DNA of 64,000 nucleotides from Roseiarcus sp963824475. Lineage in GTDB: Bacteria; Pseudomonadota; Alphaproteobacteria; Rhizobiales; Beijerinckiaceae. Positions 18,613 through 27,011 of the stretch are shown in pieces. The notes under the pieces were generated by a model. It was not told the DNA's origin. It worked only from the letters and a program-made list of their open reading frames with translations, and did not search any database. The stretch spans positions 673,303-737,302 of the forward strand of contig CAWGPR010000006.1 in the NCBI GenBank assembly GCA_963824475.1, written 5' to 3'. Made by a program: the position numbers and the translations under genes. Each line of letters opens with the position of its first letter. Position 1 is the first letter of the stretch.

Positions 18613-19408
18613 GCTGTCTCCCCGGCTTGAGGGGCCCGCGATCGCGGATGGGCTGACCGAGGACCGATGGCTCGGCGGCCGGCTTACGCTCGTTCAGCCG
18701 AGGCGCGGCCATCGGGTCGGGACGGACGCCGCCCTGCTCGTCGCGGCGGCGGGGACGCCGGAGGGCCGGATCGTCGACGTTGGCGCCGGAGTGGGCGCTG
18801 TCGGGCTGGCGCTGGCCAAGCGCTCAGCGCTCGCGTCCGCCGATCTCGTCGAAATCGATCCCGAACTGGCGCGGCTCGGCGAGAGCAACGCGGCGCGCAA
18901 CGGGCTTCAGGCGCGCGCGCGTGTCCTGCGGCTCGACGCGCTCGATCGGCGCGAGCGCCGCGAGGCCGGGCTTCTTGACGAGGCGGCCGAGTGTGTCGTC
19001 ACCAATCCGCCATTCTTCGAGGCCAAGGCCGTTCGCGCCTCCCCGGATCAAGGCAAAGCGCGGGCGCACGTCTTGCCGCGCGCCGAGGCTGGCGCGGCGC
19101 TCGCCGACTGGATTTCCGCCTCGCTCGCAATTCTGGGCCCAAGCGGGCGGTTCGTGATGATCCATCGGCCCGATGCGCTTGGCGCGATCCTCGCCGCGAT
19201 CGGAGGGCGGCTCGGCGCGCTGGCGCTGCTGCCGGTCCACCCACGCGCCGGCGCGAGCGCGCATCGTCTGCTGATCTCGGGGGTGAAGGGCTCCAAGGCC
19301 CCGCTGCGCCTGGCCTCAGGGCTGATCCTGCATGGGGCCGAGGGGCGACTGACGGCCGAGGCGGACGCCATCCATCGGGGCGAGCGGCTCATCGACTGGG
19401 GCGTCTAG
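18605..19408 (+). CDS. tRNA1(Val) adenine-N6 methyltransferase-like protein
   Basis: SAM-dependent N6-adenine methyltransferase of 267 residues. Motif I is VDVGAGVGAVGLALAKRS near residue 58, the acidic residue of motif II is in VEIDPELARLGESNAARN, and the NPPF catalytic motif is in VVTNPPFFEAKAVRASP. These match the TrmN6/YfiC family that methylates A37 of tRNA-Val. The start overlaps the DUF2007 gene, suggesting translational coupling. Confidence 0.87.
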   Translation: MAELSPRLEGPAIADGLTEDRWLGGRLTLVQPRRGHRVGTDAALLVAAAGTPEGRIVDVGAGVGAVGLALAKRSALASADLVEIDPELARLGESNAARNGLQARARVLRLDALDRRERREAGLLDEAAECVVTNPPFFEAKAVRASPDQGKARAHVLPRAEAGAALADWISASLAILGPSGRFVMIHRPDALGAILAAIGGRLGALALLPVHPRAGASAHRLLISGVKGSKAPLRLASGLILHGAEGRLTAEADAIHRGERLIDWGV

Positions 19409-19681
19409 GCTCCTCCGAGGGCGGGAAATTGTACGGATGGACGCAGTGTGCGATTTTGCACGCGACTCAGTCTTTTCAGCTGCTTAGCCTCGTTTTTCTG
19501 CAACTCGAAACGGCTGAAGCATCCACGGGATCGTGTAATACATATAAATGACGTGCTACTACTGTAGATCCAGGTCGCTTTAGGCGTCGTGGGGACGAGC
19601 GACCGCTGACATCCCACCGTCAAATTCGCTAATCCTTGCGAAGGCCCGGCGCCCCGGCGCCGGCACGACAAGGGGAAGGCC

Positions 19682-20161
19682 ATGCGGTCCAAGCTCGCCC
19701 GCCCGCGCGCAATCGCGGCGATGTTCGCGATCTTGAGTCTTCTGCCGTTCGCCGGCTGCGAGATCCCGCCGTCTGGAATCCCGACCGCGGCAAGCATTCG
19801 CGGGCTCAAGCCGTCAGGCTCGGTGACGATGACCCAGGCCTTTGTCGTCGGCACGGGCGTCGGGAGCGGCACGCTCACCTTCAGGGGCAGGACCTATCCG
19901 TTCACGCTCATCGGCTCGCTCATCGGTCCCGGAGCCATCTCCACGCTGCAAGCCTCAGGCGAGGTCTATAAGCTCAACGATGTCTCGCAATTCTCCGGCC
20001 CCTGGATCCAGGGCACGGGCAGTCTCGCCATCACCACCAAGGCGACTGGCGAACTGTGGCTCGAGAACCGCAACGGCGTCGTCATGCGTCTCAGCGCAGC
20101 GCAGGCGGGTCTCACGTTCAGCACCGGGCGGTACGAGCTCTACATCCAGCTCTCGCAATAG
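19682..20161 (+). CDS. Probable small lipoprotein
   Basis: A 159-residue protein with an N-terminal hydrophobic stretch and a lipobox-like LPFAGC (Cys25), so probably lipid-anchored. The mature part is Gly/Thr/Ser-rich with beta-like alternation (GSGTLTFRGRTYPFTLIGSL; GSLAITTKATGELWLENRNG). I recognise no characterised family. A 273-base gap without a recognisable feature precedes it, and a short gap separates it from kbl. Confidence 0.6.
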   Translation: MRSKLARPRAIAAMFAILSLLPFAGCEIPPSGIPTAASIRGLKPSGSVTMTQAFVVGTGVGSGTLTFRGRTYPFTLIGSLIGPGAISTLQASGEVYKLNDVSQFSGPWIQGTGSLAITTKATGELWLENRNGVVMRLSAAQAGLTFSTGRYELYIQLSQ

Positions 20162-20218
20162 CGGCGCTCTCCGCGCGCTGCTAAGCTTGCCGCCTCTCCT
20201 TTATCGAACGGGCGGCTC

Positions 20219-21421
20219 ATGACCGACGCCTTTCTCAACCACATCCGCGCGACCCTCGACGACATCGAGGCGGCGGGCCTTACAAAGCGCGAGCGGCTGC
20301 TGACCGGGCCGCAGGGCGGGCGGATCAGGGTCGCTTCGCCGCAAGGCGCGCGCGAGGCGGTCAACCTCTGCGCCAACAATTACCTGGGCCTCGCCGACCA
20401 CCCTGACGTCATCGCGGCGGCGCGCCGGGCGATGGACGAATTCGGGTTCGGCATGGCCTCGGTGCGGTTCATCTGCGGCGCGCAGACCCTGCATCGTGGG
20501 CTCGAGCAGGCGATCGCCAAGCATCTGGGCAAGGATGACGCGATCGTGTTCGCGGCTTGTTTCGACGCCAACGGCGGCGTGTTCGAGCCGCTCATGGACG
20601 AAGCGGACGCGATCATTTCCGACAGCCTCAACCACGCCTCGATCATCGACGGGGTCCGCCTCAGCAAGGCGAAACGCTACCGCTTCGCCAATTCGGACAT
20701 GAACGAGCTCGAGGACCGCCTCAGGCAAGCGGACGCGGCGAACGCGCGGTTCAAGCTCATCGCCACCGACGGCGTGTTCTCCATGGACGGCTTCATCGCC
20801 AAGCTGAAGGAGATCTGCGCGCTCGCCGACCGCTACGGCGCGCTGGTGCTGGTCGATGACTGCCACGCGACCGGGCATCTGGGCGAGAAAGGTCGCGGCA
20901 CGCCGGCGCTGACCGGCGCGGGCGACCGCGTCGACATCGTCACGGGCACGTTCGGCAAGACGCTCGGCGGCGGCATGGGCGGCTTCGTCGCCGCCGACCA
21001 GCCGATCGTCGATCTCCTCAGGCAGCGGGCGCGGCCCTATCTCTTTTCCAACTCGCTCGCGCCCCCGATTGCCGCCGGAGCCATGAAGGCGCTCGAGATT
21101 GCGATCGGCGCCGACGCCCGGCGCGCGTTGCTGAAGAACCATGCGCGCCGGTTTCGCGAAGGCGTCGAGAAAGCCGGCTTCTCCGTGCTTCCGGGAGAAA
21201 CGCCGATCATTCCGGTGATGCTGGGCGAGGCGCGGCTTGCGCAGGACCTGGCAAAGGCGCTCGACGAGCGCGGATTGTTCGTAGCCGGGTTCTTCTTTCC
21301 CGTGGTGCCGAAGGGCCAGGCGCGGATTCGCACGCAAATGTCGGCGGCGCTGACCGAGGCCGACATTGACTTTGCAATTGCGGCTTTCGCCGACGCGGGG
21401 AAGGCGCTGGGGATCGTGTGA
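20219..21421 (+). CDS. kbl: 2-amino-3-ketobutyrate coenzyme A ligase (glycine C-acetyltransferase)
   Basis: PLP enzyme that cleaves 2-amino-3-ketobutyrate with CoA into glycine and acetyl-CoA, the second step of threonine breakdown. It is 400 residues against 398 for the E. coli enzyme. Landmarks: NLCANNYLGLADHPDVIAAA near 49, FGMASVRFICGAQTLHRGLE, VLVDDCHATGHLGEKGRG near 220, PLP lysine Lys247 in TGTFGKTLGGGMGG. The partner tdh is 660 bases downstream, separated by a small gene and REP repeats. Confidence 0.96.
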   Translation: MTDAFLNHIRATLDDIEAAGLTKRERLLTGPQGGRIRVASPQGAREAVNLCANNYLGLADHPDVIAAARRAMDEFGFGMASVRFICGAQTLHRGLEQAIAKHLGKDDAIVFAACFDANGGVFEPLMDEADAIISDSLNHASIIDGVRLSKAKRYRFANSDMNELEDRLRQADAANARFKLIATDGVFSMDGFIAKLKEICALADRYGALVLVDDCHATGHLGEKGRGTPALTGAGDRVDIVTGTFGKTLGGGMGGFVAADQPIVDLLRQRARPYLFSNSLAPPIAAGAMKALEIAIGADARRALLKNHARRFREGVEKAGFSVLPGETPIIPVMLGEARLAQDLAKALDERGLFVAGFFFPVVPKGQARIRTQMSAALTEADIDFAIAAFADAGKALGIV

Positions 21422-21508
21422 GGTCGGGAAGTGGTGAGCGTTGCACCGCAGCTCCCGACGTCATACTCATTGGGCTTCCAAAGGATTCGTCCGAAGAGGT
21501 AACGGCCG

Positions 21509-21736
21509 ATGATTAAGCTGCATGCCAAGTATTTGGACGGCAAGTCCTCATTCACGACGCAGAACGTTCTGAATGACGAACCGACGCTGATAGAAGTATC
21601 TGCCCTCATCGATAACGCTCACGGAATGAGGGAGTTCATTAGGCAGTTGGGCGACTACGCAAAAATGCTCGAACTCGACGAAAGGAAGCGACGCGCTTTC
21701 GCCAAAAAGTTGCTTGCCGACCTCGACGAAGCATGA
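21509..21736 (+). CDS. Small hypothetical protein
   Basis: A 75-residue acidic/basic mixed protein, MIKLHAKYLDGKSSFTTQNV to a Lys/Asp-rich end (LELDERKRRAFAKKLLADLD). It starts 88 bases after kbl with AAGAGG upstream. No motif recognised. Base composition is lower in GC than the neighbours, so it may be acquired. Confidence 0.4.
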   Translation: MIKLHAKYLDGKSSFTTQNVLNDEPTLIEVSALIDNAHGMREFIRQLGDYAKMLELDERKRRAFAKKLLADLDEA

Positions 21737-21762
21737 CGACGCTCCCGCCGTCGAGCCTGGGA

Positions 21763-21807
21763 CCTCATCCTGAGGAGCGATGCGGAGCATCGCGTCTCGA
21801 AGGATGC
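21763..21807. repeat. REP-like palindromic element, left copy
   Basis: Begins CCTCATCCTGAGGAGCGATG and ends CTCGAAGGATGC, the widespread alphaproteobacterial intergenic repeat. It is an inverted partner to the copy at 21961-22006. Confidence 0.8.
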
Positions 21808-21836
21808 TCCAGCAGGCGCCGGCAGCCTCTCGCCAT

Positions 21837-21965
21837 TCACGACTCACAGTTCGAGCGCCGACGAGATAACGTCGTCAGCGTTTCGAAATCACCGCGAATA
21901 TAGGCTTCCTTCTTGGCCCGCGACCAGCCTTTGATGCGCCGCTCACTCGCGATCGCTGAAGCATC
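21837..21965 (-). pseudogene. C-terminal remnant of a GIY-YIG nuclease family gene
   Basis: Reading leftward between the two REP copies is a short frame with ERRIKGWSRAKKEAYIRGDF followed by ETLTTLSRRRSNCES and a TGA stop. This matches the usual C-terminal end of small GIY-YIG domain proteins (ERxIKGWSRAKKEALIRGDF). The catalytic GIY and YIG part is absent, the frame being cut at the right REP copy. A relic, not a functional gene. Confidence 0.6.
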
Positions 21966-22006
21966 CTTCGAGACGCAACGCTTCGCGCCGCTCCTCAGGA
22001 TGAGGG
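21961..22006. repeat. REP-like palindromic element, right inverted copy
   Basis: GCATCCTTCGAGACGCAACG through GCTCCTCAGGATGAGG, the reverse orientation of the copy at 21763-21807 with a few mismatches. The pair bounds the GIY-YIG remnant. Confidence 0.8.
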
Positions 22007-22079
22007 AGTGGCGGTATAATCATCGCGCCCCGAATTCGCTTTTGACCGCAAACCCTCCGCCGCCTACTCTCCGCACCTG

Positions 22080-23111
22080 ATGCGCGCCCTCGTCAAGGAA
22101 AAGCCGGAGCCGGGCCTGTGGCTCGAGGAGCAGCCGATCCCCGAGATCGGCCCTGACGATGTGCTGGTGAAGGTGCACAAGACCGGCATCTGCGGCACCG
22201 ACATCCACATCTTCAACTGGGACGCGTGGGCGCAGAAGACCATCCCGACGCCGATGACCGTGGGCCACGAATATTCGGGCGAAATCGCCGAACTCGGCGC
22301 CAACGTCAGACGCCTCAAGGTCGGCCAGCGCGTGTCGGGCGAGGGCCACGTGATCGGCATGAAGAGCCGGGCCGCGCGCGGCGGGCGCTATCATCTTGAT
22401 CCCGAGACGCGCGGCATCGGCGTCAACATTCCGGGCGCCTTCGCGGAATATGTGAAGGTTCCGGCGTTCAACATCGTGCCCTTGCCCGACGACGTCGACG
22501 ACGAGCTCGGCGCGATCCTCGATCCGCTCGGCAACGCGGTCCACACCGCGCTTGCTTTCGACCTGGTCGGCGAGGACGTGCTCATCACCGGGGCCGGGCC
22601 GATCGGAATCATGGCGGGCGCGGTCGCGCGCCATATCGGCGCGCGGCATGTCGTGATCACCGACATCAATCCGAAGCGCCTCAAGCTCGCGGAGGAGGTT
22701 GCCGACGTCGTCGCGGTCGACGTCTCAAAGACCGACCTCAAGGAGACGATGAGCCGGCTCAAGATGACCGAAGGCTTTGATGTCGCGCTCGAAATGAGCG
22801 GCGCGCCGGCGGCGTTCGATCAGCTGTTCGACGCGATCATCACCGGCGGCCGGGTCGCTCTGCTCGGCCTGCCGGCGAAGCCCACCCTCATCGACTGGAA
22901 CAAGGTCATCTTTAAGCAGCTCACCATCAAGGGCATCTACGGGCGCGAGATGTTCGAGACCTGGCACAAGATGATCGCCATGCTGGAGAGCGGGCTCGAC
23001 GTGCGCAAGGTCATCACCCATCGCCTGCCGGCGGAAAAATTCCTCGAAGGCTTCGAGATCATGCGCCGAGGCGAGAGCGGTAAGATCGTGCTGGATTGGA
23101 CGGCCGCGTAG
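22080..23111 (+). CDS. tdh: L-threonine 3-dehydrogenase
   Basis: Zinc- and NAD-dependent oxidation of threonine to 2-amino-3-ketobutyrate, feeding Kbl. It is 343 residues (E. coli 341). Zinc/medium-chain dehydrogenase features: KTGICGTDIHIFNWDAWAQK near residue 35, MTVGHEYSGEIAELGANVRR near 60, cofactor loop ITGAGPIGIMAGAVARHIGA near 170. The start ATG 22080 gives the family N-terminus MRALVKEKPEPGLWL. Confidence 0.96.
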   Translation: MRALVKEKPEPGLWLEEQPIPEIGPDDVLVKVHKTGICGTDIHIFNWDAWAQKTIPTPMTVGHEYSGEIAELGANVRRLKVGQRVSGEGHVIGMKSRAARGGRYHLDPETRGIGVNIPGAFAEYVKVPAFNIVPLPDDVDDELGAILDPLGNAVHTALAFDLVGEDVLITGAGPIGIMAGAVARHIGARHVVITDINPKRLKLAEEVADVVAVDVSKTDLKETMSRLKMTEGFDVALEMSGAPAAFDQLFDAIITGGRVALLGLPAKPTLIDWNKVIFKQLTIKGIYGREMFETWHKMIAMLESGLDVRKVITHRLPAEKFLEGFEIMRRGESGKIVLDWTAA

Positions 23112-23121
23112 GGCCAGCAGC

Positions 23122-23144
23122 AAGGGCGTTTGGGCCGCGCCCTT
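23122..23144. terminator. Stem-loop between tdh and panB
   Basis: Arms AAGGGCG (23122-23128) and CGCCCTT (23138-23144) flank a 9-base loop between the convergent stops of tdh and the PanB-like gene. A short stem without a clear T-run. Confidence 0.4.
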
Positions 23145-23953
23145 TAGCGCGCCTTCTCCAGCCCCTTCACGAACAATTCGAACTCGGCGTCGGCGATCGG
23201 CACGAGATGTCTGTCCTCCGGGAAAGCGCCTCTCTCGACATCGGCGCGGAATTCCTGGAAAGCGGCGATACGCTCGCGCTGCAAACGCTCGTACTCAGCG
23301 CGGAAGTTGCGATAGACCTTGGCGTGACGGGGCTGATGCCCGCGCGAATAGCCCAGCACGTCCTCGGCGAACAGATATTGCGCATCGCAGCCTGAGCCCG
23401 CGCCCATTGACATGAGAAAGAGCGACGTGCGCTTCGAGATTTCGGTCGCCACGCGCGCCGGCACGACTTCGATCTCGGCCGCCACTGCGCCGGCGGCCTC
23501 GAGCTGCTTGACGTGCCCATAAACTTGCATCGCTTCGGCGGCGGTCTTGCCGACCGCCTTGAATCCGCCGGTCCATGTCGCCCGCGCTGGGATAAGCCCG
23601 ACGTGCCCGACAACGGGTATGCCCTCGGCCGCGAGCTTGGCGATCGTATCGAGGCTGCCGGCGCAGTAGAACGCGTCGCCGCCGATCATCAGGTTCTTGT
23701 GGGCGGCGCGCAGATAGTCCTCGTAGGTGCAGTGCTGGCCGTAGATGAGGCCGACCTGAACGAAACAATCGCCCGCCGCCTCGCGCATCGCCGGAGTCCA
23801 TAAAGGCTCGACGATCGACAGAATATCAATGCCGGCTGCCGACGCCGCGGCCGCTTCGTCCGGCGTTTCGACGAACAGCATCGTCAATTGCCGCTTGCCT
23901 TTGACCGCGCGGAGGTCCGCGACCGTCATCCGCTTGTGTTTCGTCAAAGCCAT
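23144..23953 (-). CDS. panB: 3-methyl-2-oxobutanoate hydroxymethyltransferase (PanB family)
   Basis: Ketopantoate synthesis for pantothenate and CoA. The 269-residue protein shows KRMTVADLRAVKGKRQLTML, metal-site-like GIDILSIVEP, LMIGGDAFYCAGSLDTIAKL and GIPVVGHVGLIPARATWTGG, then the active-site Glu region AAEIEVVPARVATEISKRTS and LFLMSMGAGSGCDAQYLFAE. The ATG 23953 (MALTKHKRM) is used because the frame upstream has no family similarity. The sequence is rather divergent from E. coli PanB, so it may be a paralogue with another role. Confidence 0.8.
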   Translation of the reverse strand: MALTKHKRMTVADLRAVKGKRQLTMLFVETPDEAAAASAAGIDILSIVEPLWTPAMREAAGDCFVQVGLIYGQHCTYEDYLRAAHKNLMIGGDAFYCAGSLDTIAKLAAEGIPVVGHVGLIPARATWTGGFKAVGKTAAEAMQVYGHVKQLEAAGAVAAEIEVVPARVATEISKRTSLFLMSMGAGSGCDAQYLFAEDVLGYSRGHQPRHAKVYRNFRAEYERLQRERIAAFQEFRADVERGAFPEDRHLVPIADAEFELFVKGLEKAR

Positions 23954-24091
23954 TCGCAAACCCCTCGCCGGTGATGGCGCGGGTATCGCCCGGCAGCGCG
24001 CCGCGGACAAGCCGACCTGCGGCCTTTCGCTTGCCGCTTGACCGTTTCCGATAACTCTGTATTATAGAGTAATCTGGATTGGAGACGCGCT

Positions 24092-25081
24092 ATGTCCATG
24101 CTTGTCCTTCCCCGCGTTCTTGTTGGGCTGCTTGCGCTGGTTGGGGCGGCGGCGATCGCGCTGACCCTCATGCTGGCTTCGCCGGTGCGTCCGCCGGCGC
24201 CGCTCGCTTCGATTCACGCCGGCGCCGTGCAGATCGATGAGGCGGGCGCGCCCGATCTCAGCCGCTTTCAGGCCCGCGACGGAACCTGGCTCGCCGACCG
24301 GCTCTATCCCGCCCGGAACGGGGCGCGGGACCAAATCGCGATCCTCACGCACGGTTCGTCGGCCAGCTCGATCGAAATGAACGCCGTCGCCAAGGCGCTG
24401 GCGGAGGCTGGCGTGACGGCGGTCGCTTTGGACATTCGCGGCCACGGCGCCTCGGGGACGCGCGGCGACATCGCCTATCCGGGCCAGCTCGACGACGACC
24501 TCGGCGACCTCATCGCCGAGCTGCGCAAAGCCTATCCGGCCGCCCGGTTCTCGCTGATCGGCCATTCGTCGGGCGGCGGCTTCGCGCTGCGCATCGCCGG
24601 AAGCAAGCTCGGCGACGCCTTCGACCGCTTCGTGCTGCTTGCGCCCTATCTCGGCTATTCGGCGCCGACCAACCGGCCCTCCGAGGGAAAGGGCCTGTGG
24701 GCTCAGCCGGACTTGCCGCGCATCTTCGCCACACTGGCGCTCCAAAGGCTCGGGATCGATTGGCCGCAGTCGTTGCCGGCGATCGCTTTCGCCAACGCCC
24801 CGGAAGCGAAAATGTTCGTGACCAGCCAGTACTCGTTCCGCCTCATGCTGAACTATACCGCGCCGCCCGACTGGAAGGCTGCGTTCGCGCGCGCCAAAGG
24901 CCGCATCGCGGTCATCGCCGGCGCCGACGACGAATTGATGGACGCCGACGCTTACAAGCGTGTGCTGCCGCCGCTCGGCGCCGCCGTGACGATCATCTCC
25001 GGCGTCGATCACATGGGGATCGTCTACCGGCCCGAGGCGATCAACGCGATCCTGGCGGCGATGGCCGAACCTGGCGCGTGA
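24092..25081 (+). CDS. Alpha/beta hydrolase with N-terminal membrane anchor
   Basis: 329-residue hydrolase. A hydrophobic N-terminus (LPRVLVGLLALVGAAAIALT) anchors or exports it. Core motifs: ILTHGSSASSIEMNAVAKAL with the oxyanion region, VALDIRGHGASGTRG, nucleophile in LIGHSSGGGFAL, the acid in AVIAGADDELMDADAY, and His in ISGVDHMGIVY. This is the serine aminopeptidase/lysophospholipase-like group. The substrate is unknown. It is the first gene of a run to 27,724 on one strand. Confidence 0.82.
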   Translation: MSMLVLPRVLVGLLALVGAAAIALTLMLASPVRPPAPLASIHAGAVQIDEAGAPDLSRFQARDGTWLADRLYPARNGARDQIAILTHGSSASSIEMNAVAKALAEAGVTAVALDIRGHGASGTRGDIAYPGQLDDDLGDLIAELRKAYPAARFSLIGHSSGGGFALRIAGSKLGDAFDRFVLLAPYLGYSAPTNRPSEGKGLWAQPDLPRIFATLALQRLGIDWPQSLPAIAFANAPEAKMFVTSQYSFRLMLNYTAPPDWKAAFARAKGRIAVIAGADDELMDADAYKRVLPPLGAAVTIISGVDHMGIVYRPEAINAILAAMAEPGA

Positions 25082-25095
25082 GGAGGGAGAGCCCG

Positions 25096-25731
25096 ATGTC
25101 CAGAATCCTCGCGGCCGCCCGCTTTGCGTTGGCCGAATTCGGCCCGCTCATCGTCTTCTGGACTCTTGCCGCGACGCTCGGGGTGAAGCCCGCGATCCTC
25201 GGCTCAATCCTGTTCATTGTCGCCGACGCCGCCTGGCGCTGGCGAAAGCGGCTGGCGTTCACCCGGCTCTATCTGCTGGTGAGCAGCCTCACGCTCGTCT
25301 TCGGCCTCATCGATCTCGCTTCGACCTCGCCGTTCATGCTCAAATACGAAGCGGTGATCACCAACGCGGTGACCGGCCTTGCCTTCGTCGCCGGAGCCCT
25401 CGGCGAGAAGCCGATCATCCAGGAGGTCGCCGAGCAGCGCGGCGAGAATTTTGTCGCTACCCAAGAGGTGCGCGCCTTTTTTCGCCTGTTCACGCTCGTC
25501 TGGGCGGCCTATTTCTTCATCAAGACCGGCTTCTACCTGTGGGCGGTCTGGACGCTGCCGATGCTCGAGGCGATGGCGCTGCGCTCCGTTGTCGGGGGCG
25601 TCAGTCTCGCCGCCATGATCGCACTCAGCACGACACAAGGGCGGCGCCTGTTCTTTTTGTGTCGCCGCCTCGGCCTGCTGCCCAAGCCCGACCCGCTTGC
25701 CGCGGGCGCAGGCGCTCTGCCCGCGGGCTGA
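25096..25731 (+). CDS. VC0807/IspZ-like inner membrane protein
   Basis: 211 residues with about five or six hydrophobic helices; FALAEFGPLIVFWTLAATLG at the start and FRLFTLVWAAYFFIKTGFYL near 140 resemble VC0807-type and septation-protein-A-like membrane proteins. The start ATG 25096 follows GGAGGGAGAG and lies 14 bases after the hydrolase stop. Function unknown. Confidence 0.6.
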   Translation: MSRILAAARFALAEFGPLIVFWTLAATLGVKPAILGSILFIVADAAWRWRKRLAFTRLYLLVSSLTLVFGLIDLASTSPFMLKYEAVITNAVTGLAFVAGALGEKPIIQEVAEQRGENFVATQEVRAFFRLFTLVWAAYFFIKTGFYLWAVWTLPMLEAMALRSVVGGVSLAAMIALSTTQGRRLFFLCRRLGLLPKPDPLAAGAGALPAG

Positions 25732-25735
25732 CCCC

Positions 25736-26284
25736 ATGACCATTCGCTCCGATGAAGCCGCTGCGATGCTTGCCGACGTCGACAGCGTCGTCACCAAGGT
25801 CAAGCAGTCGCGGCTCTACCGCAGCGCGGCCCTCATCATCATTCTCTGGGGCGTGATCAACATCGTGCGGGACGCGCTGATCGCGATTGCGCCGATGTTG
25901 TTCGGCCCGCGATGGTTCTTCATCGACGCGGTTGGGGTCATCGGCACGATCGCCATTCTGAGCCGCACTGCGGTCGCCGGCGCGCGCCTTCCTTTGCGGA
26001 CGCTTGCCGCGTTTCTCTTGTTTTATGCGTTCGGCTGGATCTGGGCGAACTTTCTGGGCGGCTTCGGTCCGCGCGAGCAGATGGCGTTCTGGCCGACGCT
26101 GTTCCTGTTCGGCTATGCGCTCGCGGGCCTATGGTTCGGGACGGCGTTTTCGGCGATCGGCCTCGGCCTCACGGCGCTCATTCTCGCCGGATACGTCTGG
26201 TCAGGTGCTGCGTTTCCGCTGTGGCTCGCGCTCGTGACCGGCGGCGGATTCATTCTCTGCGGCCTCTGGATGCGGCGGGCCTGA
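25736..26284 (+). CDS. Integral membrane protein, unknown function
   Basis: 182 residues. A soluble N-terminal 25 residues (MTIRSDEAAAMLADVDSVVT) precedes about five helices, including ALIIILWGVINIVRDALIAI and AFLLFYAFGWIWANFLGGFG. It begins four bases after the preceding stop and ends four bases before the HTH gene, so it belongs to one operon. The pairing of a small membrane protein with a winged-helix regulator of the next type is common, but no function is established. Confidence 0.6.
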   Translation: MTIRSDEAAAMLADVDSVVTKVKQSRLYRSAALIIILWGVINIVRDALIAIAPMLFGPRWFFIDAVGVIGTIAILSRTAVAGARLPLRTLAAFLLFYAFGWIWANFLGGFGPREQMAFWPTLFLFGYALAGLWFGTAFSAIGLGLTALILAGYVWSGAAFPLWLALVTGGGFILCGLWMRRA

Positions 26285-26287
26285 GCG

Positions 26288-26584
26288 ATGGACGGTCCCG
26301 ACGAGGTCGTCCATCAGCCGGTCCGACTGCGCGTGATGGCGGCGCTCACCGCCTGCGATCCTGGCGATGAGGGCCTCGACTTCACCCACCTCAAGAAACT
26401 GACCGGCGCGACCGACGGAAACCTGGGCGCGCATCTCGATCACCTCGCCCGGGCCGGCTACGTCGAAGTGAGCAAGGCCTTCGTCGGCCGCCGTCCGCGC
26501 ACCACGGTCAAGGCGAGCCCGCAGGGCAGGGCGGCCTTCGCCCGGCACGTGGCGTTCTTGAGGGCGATCATCGCAGACGCGTGA
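26288..26584 (+). CDS. Winged-helix transcriptional regulator
   Basis: 98-residue MarR/PadR-like winged helix. The recognition region FTHLKKLTGATDGNLGAHLD near residue 38 and wing LARAGYVEVSKAFVGRRPRT are typical of the HTH_27 group; KASPQGRAAFARHVAFLRAI closes the domain. It is cotranscribed with the preceding membrane protein gene and probably regulates this operon (inference). Confidence 0.82.
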   Translation: MDGPDEVVHQPVRLRVMAALTACDPGDEGLDFTHLKKLTGATDGNLGAHLDHLARAGYVEVSKAFVGRRPRTTVKASPQGRAAFARHVAFLRAIIADA

Positions 26585-26627
26585 GGCTTTGCGTTGACCT
26601 TGCCGCCCCTTGCGGCGACAAACCGTC

Positions 26628-27011
26628 ATGATCCGCGGCTTCTTCATCCTCCTCGCCTTTCAGCTCGTCGGCGAGGTCGCGGCGCGCGGGCTCGCGCTGC
26701 CCGCGCCCGGCCCGGTGATCGGGCTCGCGTTGCTGGTCGTCGCCCTCGGCCTTTATCAGCGCTGGCGGCCGCTCGACGAGCAGGCGCTGGCGGCAAGCGA
26801 CCTCGGCCAAGCCGCGAGAGGACTGCTCGCCGCTCTGCCGCTTCTGTTCGTGCCCGCGGGCGTCGGCGTGGTGCAGTATCTTGGCCTCTTACGCGAGCAG
26901 GGATTGGCGCTGGCCGCAGCGCTCGTCGTCTCGACGGTCGCGACGCTCATCGCCACCGTCGGCGTCTTCCTCCTCGTCAAGCGCCTCACTGGAGCGAAGG
27001 GCGAGGCATGA
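26628..27011 (+). CDS. lrgA: CidA/LrgA family holin-like protein
   Basis: 127 residues, four membrane helices. ILLAFQLVGEVAARGLALPA and GPVIGLALLVVALGL match the CidA/LrgA family, which act as holin-like or small metabolite transport proteins with LrgB. The ATG 26628 is chosen since MIRGFF begins family similarity. The end overlaps the LrgB start by four bases. Confidence 0.87.
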   Translation: MIRGFFILLAFQLVGEVAARGLALPAPGPVIGLALLVVALGLYQRWRPLDEQALAASDLGQAARGLLAALPLLFVPAGVGVVQYLGLLREQGLALAAALVVSTVATLIATVGVFLLVKRLTGAKGEA

